DNA of 64,000 nucleotides from Proteles cristata cristata (lineage: Eukaryota > Chordata > Mammalia > Carnivora > Hyaenidae), in assembly GCA_017311185.1 (NCBI GenBank), contig JAESUZ010005528.1, positions 1,364,001 to 1,428,000 of the forward strand, written 5' to 3'. This document shows, piece by piece, positions 23,673 to 34,275 of the stretch. The notes under the pieces were generated by a model, which saw nothing but the letters and a program-made list of their open reading frames with translations, made no database searches and was not told where the DNA came from. Made by a program: the position numbers and the translations under genes. Every line of letters begins with the position of its first letter. Position 1 is the first letter of the stretch.

Positions 23673-23807
23673 AGGACCTCAAGGAATCTGGACATTTACA
23701 GGATGAGGGAATGTAAAACAAGGTGCTTTCAGGACAGACTGTGCCTTTGACTAGCCCCGAAACATGATATGCAAACTGTAACCCACAGCATGTGTAAGTT
23801 AAAAGGA
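23673..23807 (-). repeat. Right arm of a 136-bp inverted repeat
   Basis: Reverse-complement partner of 22713-22848. Similarity fades just beyond aggacct at the inner side and aaaagga at the outer side. Confidence 0.9.
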
Positions 23808-24872
23808 GCTCTGAAATGGGGTAAGAATCGACACAATATTCCCTTGATATGGAAGCCTCTTTCCTTCCAATTCTTTCTCCTGTGCATGTTCCAAGGTCCT
23901 CAGGAAATCTTGCCTCTTCTATTTTCCACAGCCTGAAAGCCCTAAGAATCTCAGGCCATCACCATGTCCTTTCTGCCTCATGATATCCCTACTCTGACCC
24001 TCTGTTGTTACATTTAAAGATGAAAATAATTATGTAAAGTACTTTCTTTTTCCTCTTCTTCTCTTCTGTACTCTAGATATCTCCATTATGAAATGGTACA
24101 CTCAGTTTGAAGCAGATAATCTCCCTCCAAAAGATGGAAATGAATATTTGGTCAAAGATTTCGCTGTAACTAGGTCCTCTTTTTTTGACTCTCGTTGAAC
24201 GTCATTTCTTCATGTTTATTTCAAATGCCCACTTCTACGGCCTCTTCCCCAAGGACAGAATTACCCTATGCTTATTGGTATTCTGACAGTTGTCTAAAGG
24301 GCCTTTATACTGGTGAAATAAAATCATTCCCGTCAGCGTTTTGAGAGATACATCGTGTGTAGAGTGGTTTTCTTATAAAGGAACCACTGGTCTTGTCAGC
24401 TATTTTTACCTCTTCGTCCCTTCTCTTACCTTTTTTATTTCTTTACTCCTGCCTATCCTTTCAGCCCACAGACAATGAACAAAAAACTTTCATTTCACTG
24501 TTTTCTTATTTGACGTTGAGTGATCTGCCTGTCCCGTTTGAGAAGACATATCTTTCACCGCTCATGCAAAGGTCTCTCTTCGGGTAATAATCTCCACAAG
24601 GAGGCAACCCAATCGAGAAACTAAACGCAGCTTTGAAGATAACCTGTATGTTCACATAACTCTTTGTACACCGGGGCATCTGTTAGATATTTGTCGTGCA
24701 CATTCTGATAGCGGGACTTGTCCCTTGTGCCTTGTCAGGATGAGCAAAGCCTCCCTTGTCCCCTGACAAGGCCATTTCCTGCTCTTTTCTCATGAGGCGC
24801 TGGCCGCACTCCTCACTTCTCCCCCTTGCATTGCCAGGTCAGAGCAGCTCACTTGTAAATATTTGTTAAGGT
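23808..24872. other. Non-coding stretch, no gene seen
   Basis: No repeat or gene recognised. A short perfect inverted repeat, ccttgtcagg/cctgacaagg (24730-24739 and 24762-24771), could form a small hairpin. Confidence 0.5.
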
Positions 24873-25058
24873 GCGGGGCGCCTGGGTGGCTCAGTAGGTT
24901 AAGCCTCCAACTTCGTCTCAGGTCACGATTTCCTGGTCTGTGGGTTAGAGCCCTGCATCGGGCTATCAACGCACAGCCTTCTTCAGATCCTCTCTCTGCC
25001 TCTCCCCCACTTGTGCTTGCTCAACCCCCCTCTGTCTCAAAATAAACAAACATTTAAA
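24873..25058 (+). mobile_element. CAN-SINE, plus strand (first of a tandem pair)
   Basis: Head 'ggggcgcctgggtggctcag' near consensus, then a shortened body: the GTGCTGACAGCTCAGAGCC segment is replaced by 'atcaacgcacagccttc', so about 20-30 bp are missing. A-rich tail. Followed after about 14 bp by another SINE in the same orientation. Confidence 0.94.
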
Positions 25059-25071
25059 AAATATATTCGTG

Positions 25072-25290
25072 GGGCGCCTGGGTGGCTTAGTCGGTTAAGC
25101 GTCCGACTTTCGCTCAGGTCATGATCTCGCGGTTCGTGGGTTCGAGCCCCGTGTGGGGCTATGTGTTGACTGACAGCTCAGAGCCCGGAGCCTGTTTCGG
25201 TCTGTGACTCCCTCTCTCTCTGACCCTCCCCTGCTCACACTGTCTCTCTCTCTCTCCTAGAAATAAATAAAAAGTATTTTTAAAAAAATT
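25072..25290 (+). mobile_element. CAN-SINE, plus strand (second of a tandem pair)
   Basis: Very well-preserved copy of the same subfamily as the one at 3067: 'gcttagtcggttaagcg', 'gactttcgctcaggtc', 'cggtctgtgactccctc' and 'tcctagaaataaataaa'. It keeps many CpGs (gtccgac, tcgcggttcg, cgagccccg), which suggests a young insertion. No clear target duplication. Confidence 0.96.
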
Positions 25291-25302
25291 ACGTCAAATG
25301 AG

Positions 25303-25348
25303 ACCAACTTTAGTTGGTCATATGACTGATTGTCATATGACAATCAGT
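25303..25348. repeat. Adjacent perfect palindromes
   Basis: Directly after the SINE tail lie an inverted repeat, accaac-tttA-gttggt (25303-25318), and a perfect 24-bp palindrome at 25325-25348 centred on the junction of ...gtcat|atgac.... The half-site is actgattgtcat. Confidence 0.95.
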
Positions 25349-25514
25349 GGGGGACTAGGGAAGAAACGTCATTCTGAGGAGACAGTTCCGCTTTAACTTC
25401 AAATTCTTCAATGACATTACACATAGGTTAAATAAATGTGTATAGTTGGCATAAACAAACAGAATATGAGATAAATGCCCTCCCTAGTGAAGAGAAGGAA
25501 TAATTTTCAGCCTA

Positions 25515-25735
25515 AAATAGAGAAGAAGGTAGAAACTTGAGTCATATGAACTTCCTCTGGAATCCCAGTTCCCTTGCTTACCAGTTTTATGGCTTTAGTA
25601 AGTCACTTAATCCTCCTGACCTCATACTCCTTATCAGTAAAATGGGACTCATTCATAATTACTTTGTAGAGAAACAGTGTGTTCAATACACTGGTACAGG
25701 GCAATTCTTCAGTCAATGGCAGCTGTGAGTGTTAC
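25515..25735 (+). mobile_element. MIR remnant, plus strand
   Basis: 'tccttgcttaccagttttatggctttagtaagtcacttaatcctcctgacctcatactccttatcagtaaaatggg' is a diverged MIR core ('...gtgaccttgggcaagttacttaacctc...ctcatctgtaaaatgggg'). Confidence 0.78.
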
Positions 25736-25784
25736 AGTGTTGGATTTATAACACAAGATAACCATAATGCTATCCTCCGAGCTA

Positions 25785-25945
25785 AGCACGGTTCATATTA
25801 TGTTATTTAATTCTGTCAAGGGCACTATAAAGAAATGCTGTTAATATCATTTTATAGATGTAAAAACCCAGTTTTACAGTGTGCAGTAACTTACCAAATG
25901 TCACCGAAATGAGGACTAGTATTCTCAAGCAGATCTTCTGGTGAA
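25785..25945 (-). mobile_element. MIR-like remnant, minus strand
   Basis: 'gctaagcacggttcatattatgttatttaattctgtcaagggcac' followed by 'atatcattttatagatgtaaaaacccag...cagtaacttaccaaatgtcac' follows the antisense MIR. It lies about 50 bp from a sense MIR and so forms a degenerate inverted pair. Confidence 0.68.
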
Positions 25946-25959
25946 TAGTTTCAAATACT

Positions 25960-26090
25960 GCTTGTCAAATATGAACAAGCGCAGGAATCCCCAGATTTTA
26001 CTAAAATGCTAATTGTGATTCAGCGGGTCTGGGGTGGGGTCTGAAATTCTAAATTTCTAAAAAGACCCAGGTGATGCCCAACTGCTAACG
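25960..26090 (+). mobile_element. MER5A-like hAT remnant, plus strand
   Basis: 'ggaatccccagattttactaaaatgctaattgtgattcagcgggtctggggtggggtctgaaattctaaatttctaaaaagacccaggtgatgccc' is a clear MER5A segment (...ttcagtaggtctggggtgggg...aacaagttcccaggtgatgct). Confidence 0.8.
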
Positions 26091-26979
26091 ACAGCAAGAA
26101 GGTAAGCCCAGCCCAGGGTCTTAATATAAATGCTGCACTGGTGATGTATAGTGTTAGGTGAAAGGGGTGAAGGGAAATCACTTTTTAAGTTATGCAAAAC
26201 TGCTTAAGTTATGCAAAAATGAAAGATGAATATTATAAAGTGCTTTTCTCTGGGGACAGAAATATTAGTGTTATAATTTTCTTTTTTCCCATCTGTTTAT
26301 TTTCTAGCATACATAAAATCCATGATCCCTAGATTAGTCACCTAGTTACTAAACTAATTATAATTAAGAACAGGGATTTTCCCACTGAAAGAAAGGATTA
26401 CTTACATATGCACTCTCACCATCTTCTGCTGACTTCATCATCAAGTTTAACAAAAGAAAAAGCAAGCAGTCCCATGAGCTATGGGGAAAAAAGTACTTTC
26501 CTTCCTTTTGGCAAGAAGGGAGGGCTGACAGATATTGGTGAGCTGAAAAAAGTATGAAATTGATAGTGGATTGACCTGAATAAATTTCCAGTGGGACAGG
26601 GTGATGTGATATGAAACACTGAAAACATCCACTTGGATGGTTGTACGTTGAAGAAAGGGACATTTGGGGGATTGTTGAACATTGCCTTTCAGCTAATGTT
26701 ACCTTTTGGGGGCCTAGAAAAGAACCCCACTAGAGTCGACCAGTCAGAGAGAGGAGGAGCTTATGGAGATCACATCATAGATGGAGTTCTGCTGTAAGTT
26801 TGTCTCCCAGTGGAAACAGTTGGTCCACAAATACACCTTGCGATTCTTTCCCAGTTTTTGAATACAGAGTTAAACAAACGGAATCAGGAACTGGCAGACT
26901 CCGCACTGGTTTTCTGCCTGTGAACTGGGGGTCTTTGTGCAGAAAGTACCATGCTCTTTTCCACCACCATGAAAAATCA
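26091..26979. other. Non-coding stretch, no gene seen
   Basis: Contains a small tandem duplication around 26187-26217 (ttaagttatgcaaaa twice). The text from 26220 to 26330 is faintly L1-3'-end-like. The overlapping minus-strand frames at 26364-26682 lie in all three phases and are not genes. Confidence 0.45.
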
Positions 26980-27610
26980 AGAGCAATACCTTATATAAAG
27001 ATAAGTGCCACCATGAAAAATTTGAAAGATGCAAGTCTTAGTCCTTCCGATGTCCCCACTTAATGCATCTGGTACTACCGTAGCCCAGCAATCAAGGTGG
27101 ATACCGACAGTGGTCAGCCATGTTACAGATATAGACCTTTGATATGATAACAATGAGAATGATACTTCTGTGCTTTTCCTCTCCAAACCCATAATCCCAA
27201 GCTGAGAGTGAAAAAAGTCAGACACATCCAAACTGATGGATTCTAAAAATACCTGACCAATATACCTCAAAATCATCAATGTCATGAAAAACAAGGAATG
27301 TCTGAGAAACTGTCATGGCAAAGCAGAGCCTAAGGAGAAATGATGACTAAATGTAATGCGGTATCTTGGATGAGATGCTGGAACAGAAAAAGGGCATTAG
27401 GTAATAAAGTAAGGAAATGTGAAGAAATGTGGACTTCAGCTAATAATAACACATAAACATTGGTTCATTAATTGTCACAGATTACCATAATAATGGAAGA
27501 TGCTAATAAAGGGGGATGTTTGTTGAGTACATGGGAGCTTTTTATATATGCTATTTACACAGTTCTCTGTACCTTTAAAACCATTCTAAAATGAAATTTT
27601 TTTTTTAAAG
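26980..27610 (+). mobile_element. Ancient L1 (L1ME-like) 3' end, plus strand
   Basis: 'aatacctgaccaatatacctcaaaatcatcaatgtcatgaaaaacaaggaatgtctgagaaactgtcatggc', 'gatgactaaatgtaatgcggtatcttggatgagatgctggaacagaaaaagggcattagg' and 'gttcattaattgtcacagattaccat...ttctctgtacctttaaaaccattctaaaatgaaat' follow the old L1 3' UTR in order. The left boundary is uncertain and may reach 26800. Confidence 0.78.
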
Positions 27611-30476
27611 AGGTGTCTATGAAAATGATTTATAGCTTAATTAGGTGAAGACTCCAGTTATCTCTGCTCTTCCAAGTACAGTAAACTTAATGGAGAAAAT
27701 CAGCAGTGTTCCTGGCATCTGTAAATGCAGTTTTTAAAATCTTGTTGTTTTTATTGCTGTTTTCAAGTTAACGTATGGAAAGAAAGGCACGTGCAGATGT
27801 TGAAGTGACCAATACAGAAAGTGGATGAGTTCAGTGGTTTTTTTTCCTGAAATACAGGAACCATGTGATCATTTTTAAGTAAAAAGTACTACATTGTGTT
27901 AAATTATACTTAAAGAGACCTAAATTTAACAATAAAAAGAATGTTCTGAAAACCGCATAATATAAAACAAACATTTTTAAAATTTTTTTTAAAAAGCATG
28001 TATTTCCCAGAATCTATTGAGGCTGGAGTTTCTAAATATTTTTCAAGTTTCACTGATAAGACGACCCCATGAACTTCATGAAGACGTTCAGAAACGCCTT
28101 AAATGGAGAGAGGATATGCAAGGTATGTGTCGTGCTGATAAGGATCTAACGGGCATAGTTTGGCTCTGAGCTAGCAGCAGCCACCATACCTCTGGATTTC
28201 AGCTCAAATAGCGTGGAGCTGCAGCAAACTGGCAAGGGCTTCCTAATCCCCAGATCCCAATGAGGACACCTCAGGGGCCTTCTGGGTAGAGCAAAAGTAC
28301 AGATGGCTCTCTGCAGATTCAATTCTGTGATGTTGGCTGAAATCAACTGAAAGACCTGGTCTTTCAGACTGGCAATGAGTTTGTCAACATTCAACACCCT
28401 GTATTAAATCCCTTCTTTCTTAGTGCTAGAGTTTCTGTTGTCTTCAACTGAGCAACAGTCCATATAAGGGGTCAGGAAAGGAGCCATAAATACGTGACTA
28501 GGACCTCATGCTTCATATTAAATATTTAAGAATATTTTTCATGTTTATAGAAAATGTTCTTTACTATTCTATTTTAGTAGGATCTATTCCTTGTTTATCT
28601 TTTCTTTCTCCTCTCTGGACATACGGTAGAACGATCTCTCTCTACCACAAGGATAAAGAACATTATGAAAACATGGCACTAACTGGCACCTAACAATTGG
28701 CCTCAGCTTGGGGCATGTGTGGGGTATGGTGTGGACTGTGGAAAACTCACAATGGAACCATGAGGTGAGATGCTATGACAGTAGAGGATAAGGGCAGCAG
28801 AAGAGAAAGACAGCAAGTTGACTGGAAATAGTGTCAGAGACTATGTCACACATGATGTGACATCCTTCCCAGTGCTGGCGTGTGGTCTTGTGCACGGCTG
28901 ACCCTACCATCTCACAAATGTATGGCATTGCATTGCATAAGACAGTGGAGTAAAATTCATATTGCAGGCTGTCGGAGGCTGTGCCAGCTCTGACAGGTCC
29001 AGGGGTCCCTGAAGGATGGACGGTGTCAGCGAGAGAGAATGAAAGAGTCCCAAGATTCTTTCTGATCACCAGGCAGGCACCTCTGTCCTGTCGGTTTTGG
29101 TGTCTTTATTTAAAGGTTCAACAACCATATGAGGTCAGAGAAAAGGAATTTCTGACAATGAGAGTTCTTTTGTGATATCAATTGCAGAATTATCCCAGTC
29201 ATGGTGAATTTATGACCAAGGAAATAACAGGATGCTCTTAGTGAAAGACAGGAAAATATATAGGTTACATTGTATATAGATAAGTTAGGAGTCATTCTGT
29301 CTGGCTCTCAAGAGGATGAATGATTCTGAATTGGTTAGTTTGTGGAAACTACCAAGGGGGCTCTATAGGTATCAGTCTTTGCATCTGGGTTTATGTTTTA
29401 ATTACTCTTATCTATCCTCATCCCAGCTGCCAGTGTAAGGGAGGATGTCTGTGGAATGTAGGCCCTGAGGAAGGGACTGCCATACATCACCAATTAGTAA
29501 GTTATGTTCTGTACTTCTCTGTACCTTAACTATAAATTAGGCTCTTCTAATATAGGACCAGGCTCAATAGTAACTCTTGTGTTCTTAACCCCCTTTATTA
29601 TCTAAGTCTTGGATCTGCAAGGCCCATAGGAAGAACCTTTTGACAATGATCCACAGAGCTCTTATCTAAAATCTCTTTTGTAAAGGCAGGAATATGCTTT
29701 TCCTATGAGGTAACTGTGTTCAGAATACGGGTTTGATATGGAATATTGTGAGGCCTGGTCAATACCAGCACGCTCATTTCCAACACGAGCCATTAGTAGC
29801 AGAAGGAGATACTAGTCTTCATTTCTCATGGCAGAAGCTGTGCAAACATTGCCATTTCCTTGCTGTGACTGCCATCCAGAGAGGCCGGTGCGGCTCCCAG
29901 CAGCAGGCTAGATGCCTCAAAATTGTTTAGTTTGGCCAAAGTCATGTTTAAGAAACTTGAGCCTATGTTGCAAAATGAGAACACATTAAAAAATATGGAT
30001 TTCTAGTTTTGCTTGAAAAATGGGAAGATCTGACAATTCTGGGAATACCTTCTGTGTATTCTAGGAATACCAACTCTGACAACGAACAGCCAGAGCCGAA
30101 TTCAAGTTCACTCTCATGATCCCCGCGTACTCATCTTTATCACACAAATCACACTGAGCTGTGATCATCTCTTTGCTCATTTGTCTTTCCCACTGGACTG
30201 CGGGGTGATACTGTTTCTTTTGCAACTGTACCCCCCACATCCTGACTCACCTAGTATAGTCCTGTTAAAATGTTAATAAGTGTTTATTAACTTTAGGGAG
30301 TCAAGCTTTCCATTATTAATTATGTTAAAATAACATTTACCAAATTCCTACAGTTCCAGGCACTGACCCGGGAGTTTCTAATGCACCCTCTCATTCATGC
30401 AGGGAACACAATGGCAATGGTACTGAGTCAAGGAAATAAGAGGAAACAACATTGACATTGATGAGGCTCCTTCATA
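27611..30476. other. Long non-coding stretch, no gene seen
   Basis: Nearly 2.9 kb with no repeat I can name. The segment at about 28146-28400 has several frames open on the minus strand (83 codons) and a slightly higher GC content. It could be an unidentified LTR or other remnant. Short hairpins occur at 28348-28364 (gaaagacctggtctttc) and 28843-28863 (atgtcaca/tgtgacat). No coding evidence. Confidence 0.45.
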
Positions 30477-30493
30477 AATGATGTGGCATTTCA

Positions 30494-30725
30494 TGGGGCA
30501 CCTGGTGGCTCAGTCGGCTGGGCGTGCACCTTGAGCCCAGGTCATGATCTTACAGTTCATGAGTTTCAGTCCCGCATCAGGCTCTGTGCTGACAGCTCAG
30601 AGCCTGGAGCCTTCTTTGGATTCTGTGTCTCCCTTTCTCTCTGCCCCTCCCCAGCGCATGCTCATGCTCGCTCTCTCTCTCTCTCTCTGTCAAAAATAAA
30701 TAAAAACTTAAAAAAAATTTTTTTT
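30494..30725 (+). mobile_element. CAN-SINE (felid type), plus strand
   Basis: Head 'ggggcacctggtggctcag' (one G lost), 'ctgtgctgacagctcagagcc', TC tract and tail. A 17-bp target duplication with two mismatches, aatSatgtggSatttca, lies at 30477-30493 and 30726-30742. Confidence 0.97.
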
Positions 30726-30742
30726 AATCATGTGGGATTTCA

Positions 30743-31049
30743 GCTGATCTTTAAAAGAAGGGTAATATTTTAATAAATAAAGTAGGTCTGGGGCAGGGTG
30801 CTATTCTAGAAAGACAAAGAAAACCCCGGTACAAGGCACACCAGAAGAGTGAAAAATAGAACCCGAAGTCAGATAAAGATGGCGAGGAACACAAGGGCTA
30901 AATGTTGGAACAAATAAAAACCTGATTCCAAGGTTCAGACCTGATCCTATCCACACTGGATGCAATTTAATGATGAGAAACAGGGTAGAAATATTTAGAT
31001 AACAATTTAGAGGAAACATCACAGGTGCGAAAACTGTGGTTTATTAAAG
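30743..31049. other. Non-coding stretch, no gene seen
   Basis: About 300 bp of unique-looking DNA. The minus-strand 73-codon frame shows no motif. Confidence 0.5.
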
Positions 31050-31155
31050 TAGGTGGTTTCCAAAGTGTATACATATGTCAACACTCATTAAGCTTCATAC
31101 TCTAAGTATGTGCAATTTATTGTACCTCAGTGATATAATTAATAAAACTGAACAG
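31050..31155 (+). mobile_element. Old L1 3' terminal fragment, plus strand
   Basis: 'gtgtatacatatgtcaacactcattaagc...taagtatgtgcaatttattgtacctcagtgatataattaataaaact' is the last 100 bp of an L1M 3' UTR ('tatgtgcagtttattgta...cctcaataaaact'). Confidence 0.82.
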
Positions 31156-31214
31156 AGAGCAGATCGGCCTTCATATATATCCAATTTACATTCTCAAGGA
31201 TGGCAATATTACAG

Positions 31215-31455
31215 AGGAAGCAATAAGCTAATATTTATTAAGGCCCTACTAAGGGCAAAGCACCAGGTTAAAGACTTTATCTAAGCTAACTCAGTTAGCA
31301 GCAGCACATGAGACATTATCATCCCTACTTACAGAAATTGAATCTCAAATATCAGCTCCAAAAATCACAGAATTAGCAAGAGATCAGACTTTGGATTTAG
31401 ACTGGAACTCAAGTCTATTTATCTTCAAAGTCCTGAGATTCCAAGTGGCCCCACA
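31215..31455 (-). mobile_element. MIR remnant, minus strand
   Basis: 'aatatttattaaggccctactaagggcaaagcaccaggttaaagactttatctaagctaactcag' then 'catccctacttacagaaattgaatctcaa...cacagaattagcaagagatcagac...gactggaactcaagtct' gives the antisense MIR block order. Confidence 0.72.
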
Positions 31456-31569
31456 CATAGTGAATATTATCATAGAACCTAGAACCAGGTTCATTCTCTA
31501 GTCTCATGACAAGTACGTGGGAAAATTGCTGGGAGCATATCCATAATCCAAATTAAAGACGTCAATTTA

Positions 31570-31888
31570 TGCTCATCGAGGTTATTAGCCTGCAATTTTC
31601 TTTTCTTGTAGTGCTCTGGTCTGGCCTCGGGATAAGGTAATGCTGGCCTCAAAAACTGCATTGGGAAATAGTTCCTCTTCTCCAAATTTTTGGAATAGTT
31701 TGAGGAATGTTGGCAGAATTGGCTTCTTTAAATTAACTTTTTTAAATATGTAGTAGAATTCACCATTGAAGCCATCTGGTCCTGGCCTTTTCTTTGCTGG
31801 AAGATGTTTGATTTGTGACTCTATATTCTTACTCTTCTTATCTTTATTGATCTGTTCAGATTTTCTATTTCTTCAAGACTCAGGCTTA
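31570..31888 (-). mobile_element. L1 ORF2 fragment, inverted (minus strand)
   Basis: Antisense L1 reverse-transcriptase region: 'gataaggtaatgctggcctcaaaaac...tttttggaatagtttgaggaatgttggcagaat', 'tagaattcaccattgaagccatctggtcctggcc' and 'gatctgttcagattttctatttcttc'. It ends abruptly where a sense L1 3' UTR begins, the arrangement produced by 5' inversion during insertion. Confidence 0.88.
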
Positions 31889-32215
31889 GTAGGGACTGAA
31901 GAGGGAGGAAATGATTTTGGTCAAAACTTGTAGAGTTTCAATTATAAGATAAATAATGCAAATAGAATGTACAGCATGGGAACTATAGTTAGTAATACTG
32001 TATTGTATCCTTGAAATTTGCTAAGAAAGTAGACCTTAAGTATTTTCACCAGAGGAAAAACATATTGCACCTATGTAAGGCGATGGATATGTTAATTAAC
32101 TTGATCGTGGAAATCATTTCACGGTGTATACACATACCAAAGCATCACATCATACATTTTAAATACATAAAATGTTTATATTTTCAAGTAAACTTCAATA
32201 AACCTGGGAGAGAAA
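31889..32215 (+). mobile_element. L1 (L1MA-like) 3' UTR, plus strand
   Basis: 'gggaggaaatgattttggtcaaaacttgtagagtttcaattataag', 'aatgtacagcatgggaactatagttagtaatactgtattgtatccttgaaatttgctaagaaagtag', 'gttaattaacttgatcgtggaaatcatttcac' and 'cttcaataaacc' are the L1MA-type 3' UTR in sense order with a poly-A-like end at 32211. Confidence 0.9.
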
Positions 32216-32289
32216 AAAAATTAAAGACAGAAAAATTTACTCCAAACACTTGTTTTACATTTCTTAAAGACTTTTTATATCTTACGTCA

Positions 32290-32488
32290 TTTTTTTTTTG
32301 GTTTATTTATTTATTTTGAGAGAGACAGAGCTCGCCAGGACAGGGGAAGAGCAAAGAGAGAGAATCCCAAGCAGGCTCCATACCCTAACAGCATGGAGGT
32401 GGGCTGGAACTTATGAACTGTGAGATCCATGAACTAAGTTGAAATCAAGAGTCAAATGCTCAACAGACTGAACCCCCCAGGAGAGCAC
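32290..32488 (-). mobile_element. CAN-SINE, minus strand, diverged
   Basis: T-rich/(TTTA)n tail, GA tract, 'aatcccaagcaggctccataccctaacagcatgg' body complement of the older type, and a reversed head ending 'caacagactgaaccccccagg'. More diverged than the other copies. Confidence 0.88.
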
Positions 32489-32529
32489 TCCTCCTCCCAC
32501 ATTCTAAGACATTCTTAAACTGATTAGAA

Positions 32530-32625
32530 ATTTAGTGAGTTTAAGAGAGAGAAGAGAACAGAAAGAGAAAGAAAGAGAGAAAGAGACAGAAGGAGATAAG
32601 GAAGAGAGGGAGGGAGGAAAAAATA
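32530..32625. repeat. GA-rich low-complexity tract
   Basis: Almost pure purine (gagaaagaaagagagaaagagacag...) directly after the diverged SINE. Confidence 0.85.
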
Positions 32626-33709
32626 ATATAGATAGATGAAGATCATGTCTCTAGATTTCTATGCCCTATTCACATCATCTAGAGACTCTGTTAAATGCCT
32701 AATTCAATCCAATCCATTTGCCATGAGTATCAACAATTTCACCAACAAAAGCTTACTTACAAGATCCATTGTAATTTTACTGTAATATTACTGGCCAATG
32801 AGTAAGCCAGTAATATCACCAGTGGAAACCCATATATTAGTTAATAAGGCTTTTGGTTATTGATCAGAAATAAAGATAGCAGAACTCCTAAGTGAACTCT
32901 CTGATACTAGCACCATCCCTGGAGTAGAATTTCTCATTAGGGAAGTGACAACACTAATAATATAACTAAAGTGTATACATAATATTTGGTGGCCCATCCT
33001 GAAGTATTTTAAAATAATGAACACTAGTTCAGTACAAATTTTGGTTTATCTAAATTAAAAGTAAAAGGTGTCACAATTAAAATGTAAAACACATTGAGTA
33101 ACTCTAAGTTTCAACACATCGTCATTGAGTTAGGGAAGTTAATTTAAGCAGAAAGTCGTTTCAATCATAAAGCTATGTTGAGTCAAAACCTGGTTGTGGT
33201 ATGCTGTCATTTCTGAATTTTGCCTTCAAGTTCAAATTGTTATAGTTCATTGAGGTTGATTTGCCTACAACTTACTGGCTTCTTGAGTCTTTCATTTGAA
33301 ATTTTTGTTGATTTTCAGTTTGGCACTATTCTAGAATTTTTCTCTATCATACTTCAATTTCGTTGGAGCAAGTGGGAAATGTGTAATCATCTTGAAAATA
33401 TTTCTTATTCTGTCTGTTTTTATGCTATCATTAATCAAGTATTATGTGCTTCAAAAATCATTTCTCAGGTACGTCTTTAAATCGGCATGAATTCCTTCCT
33501 ACGATAGAGAAGATAACCAATGCTGCCTCACCATTAAGGAAAACGAAGCAGAGATATATTAAGTGATTCCATTTTCTTCACTGCAAATGGAGAAATGTAT
33601 ATTATGGACTAATATGGAATTTCGTGTAAGGTATGCAGTTTTGTCAAACGTTAGGACAAAGACTAAGAATATCCTTTTAATAATTTTGAACTATTACATC
33701 ATAGAAAAC

Positions 33710-33805
33710 ATTAGTACTATTACTAATTAGTAATTAGTACTATTAGTAATTATTAGTAGAATTATTACATAATAGAATACATAGTATTAGTATTAGTACA
33801 TAGTA
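33710..33805. repeat. Irregular (TAGTATTA)n-like tandem array
   Basis: Repeating ttagtactatta/attagtaattagtac/agtattagtattagtac units, directly read. Confidence 0.8.
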
Positions 33806-33950
33806 GAATCTTCTTCCCTACTAGAATGCTATTAAGAATACTTAATATTCTGTGTCTTGTATTTAAAAGTCTAGGAAATGTATCAGAAAGAGTAAGATAA
33901 TTAATCTCAAAGAATTCCACATCTAGTCCATGCAGCTATAGCATTTATTT

Positions 33951-33962
33951 GGGGGGGGGGGG
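33951..33962. repeat. G homopolymer (12 G)
   Basis: Twelve consecutive G, directly read. Exact length is prone to sequencing error. Confidence 0.9.
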
Positions 33963-34074
33963 CACAACTAACCAAATTGTACAGACAGCAAAATAATAGT
34001 AATTCTCATTTACAGTGGGTTTACCACTAATTATCATTCACAAAAACATATCTCCTACATTATTGTTTTTTTCC

Positions 34075-34275
34075 TTCCAAGATTTTATTTAAATTCAATT
34101 TAGTTAACATATAGTATAGTTTTGGTGTCAGGAGAACAATCTGATGATTCATCACTGACATACAACACCCAGCGCTCATCACATGTACATCATCACCCAT
34201 CACCCATATGGCCCATCCCCCCACCCATCTCTCCTCCAGCAACCCCCAGTTTGTTCTCTATAGTTGAGTCTCCTA
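34075..34275 (-). mobile_element. Carnivore L1 3' UTR fragment, minus strand
   Basis: 'ttcaatttagttaacatatagtatagttttggtgtcaggag', 'gattcatcactgacatacaacacccagcgctcatcac', 'cccatatggcccatccccccacccatctctcctccagcaacccccagtttgttctctatag' is the antisense carnivore L1 3' UTR. Confidence 0.9.

Larger units (their letters stand above)
32626..34070. other. AT-rich non-coding stretch
   Basis: No gene. Holds an irregular tandem array of tagtattagta-like units at 33710-33805 and a 12-G run at 33951-33962. The 86-codon frame at 33220-33480 shows no recognisable domain. Confidence 0.5.

Noticed and set aside
33951..33962. G12 run as a G-quadruplex promoter element
   Set aside because: A single homopolymer run without the four-tract spacing. 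It is more likely a simple slippage tract.
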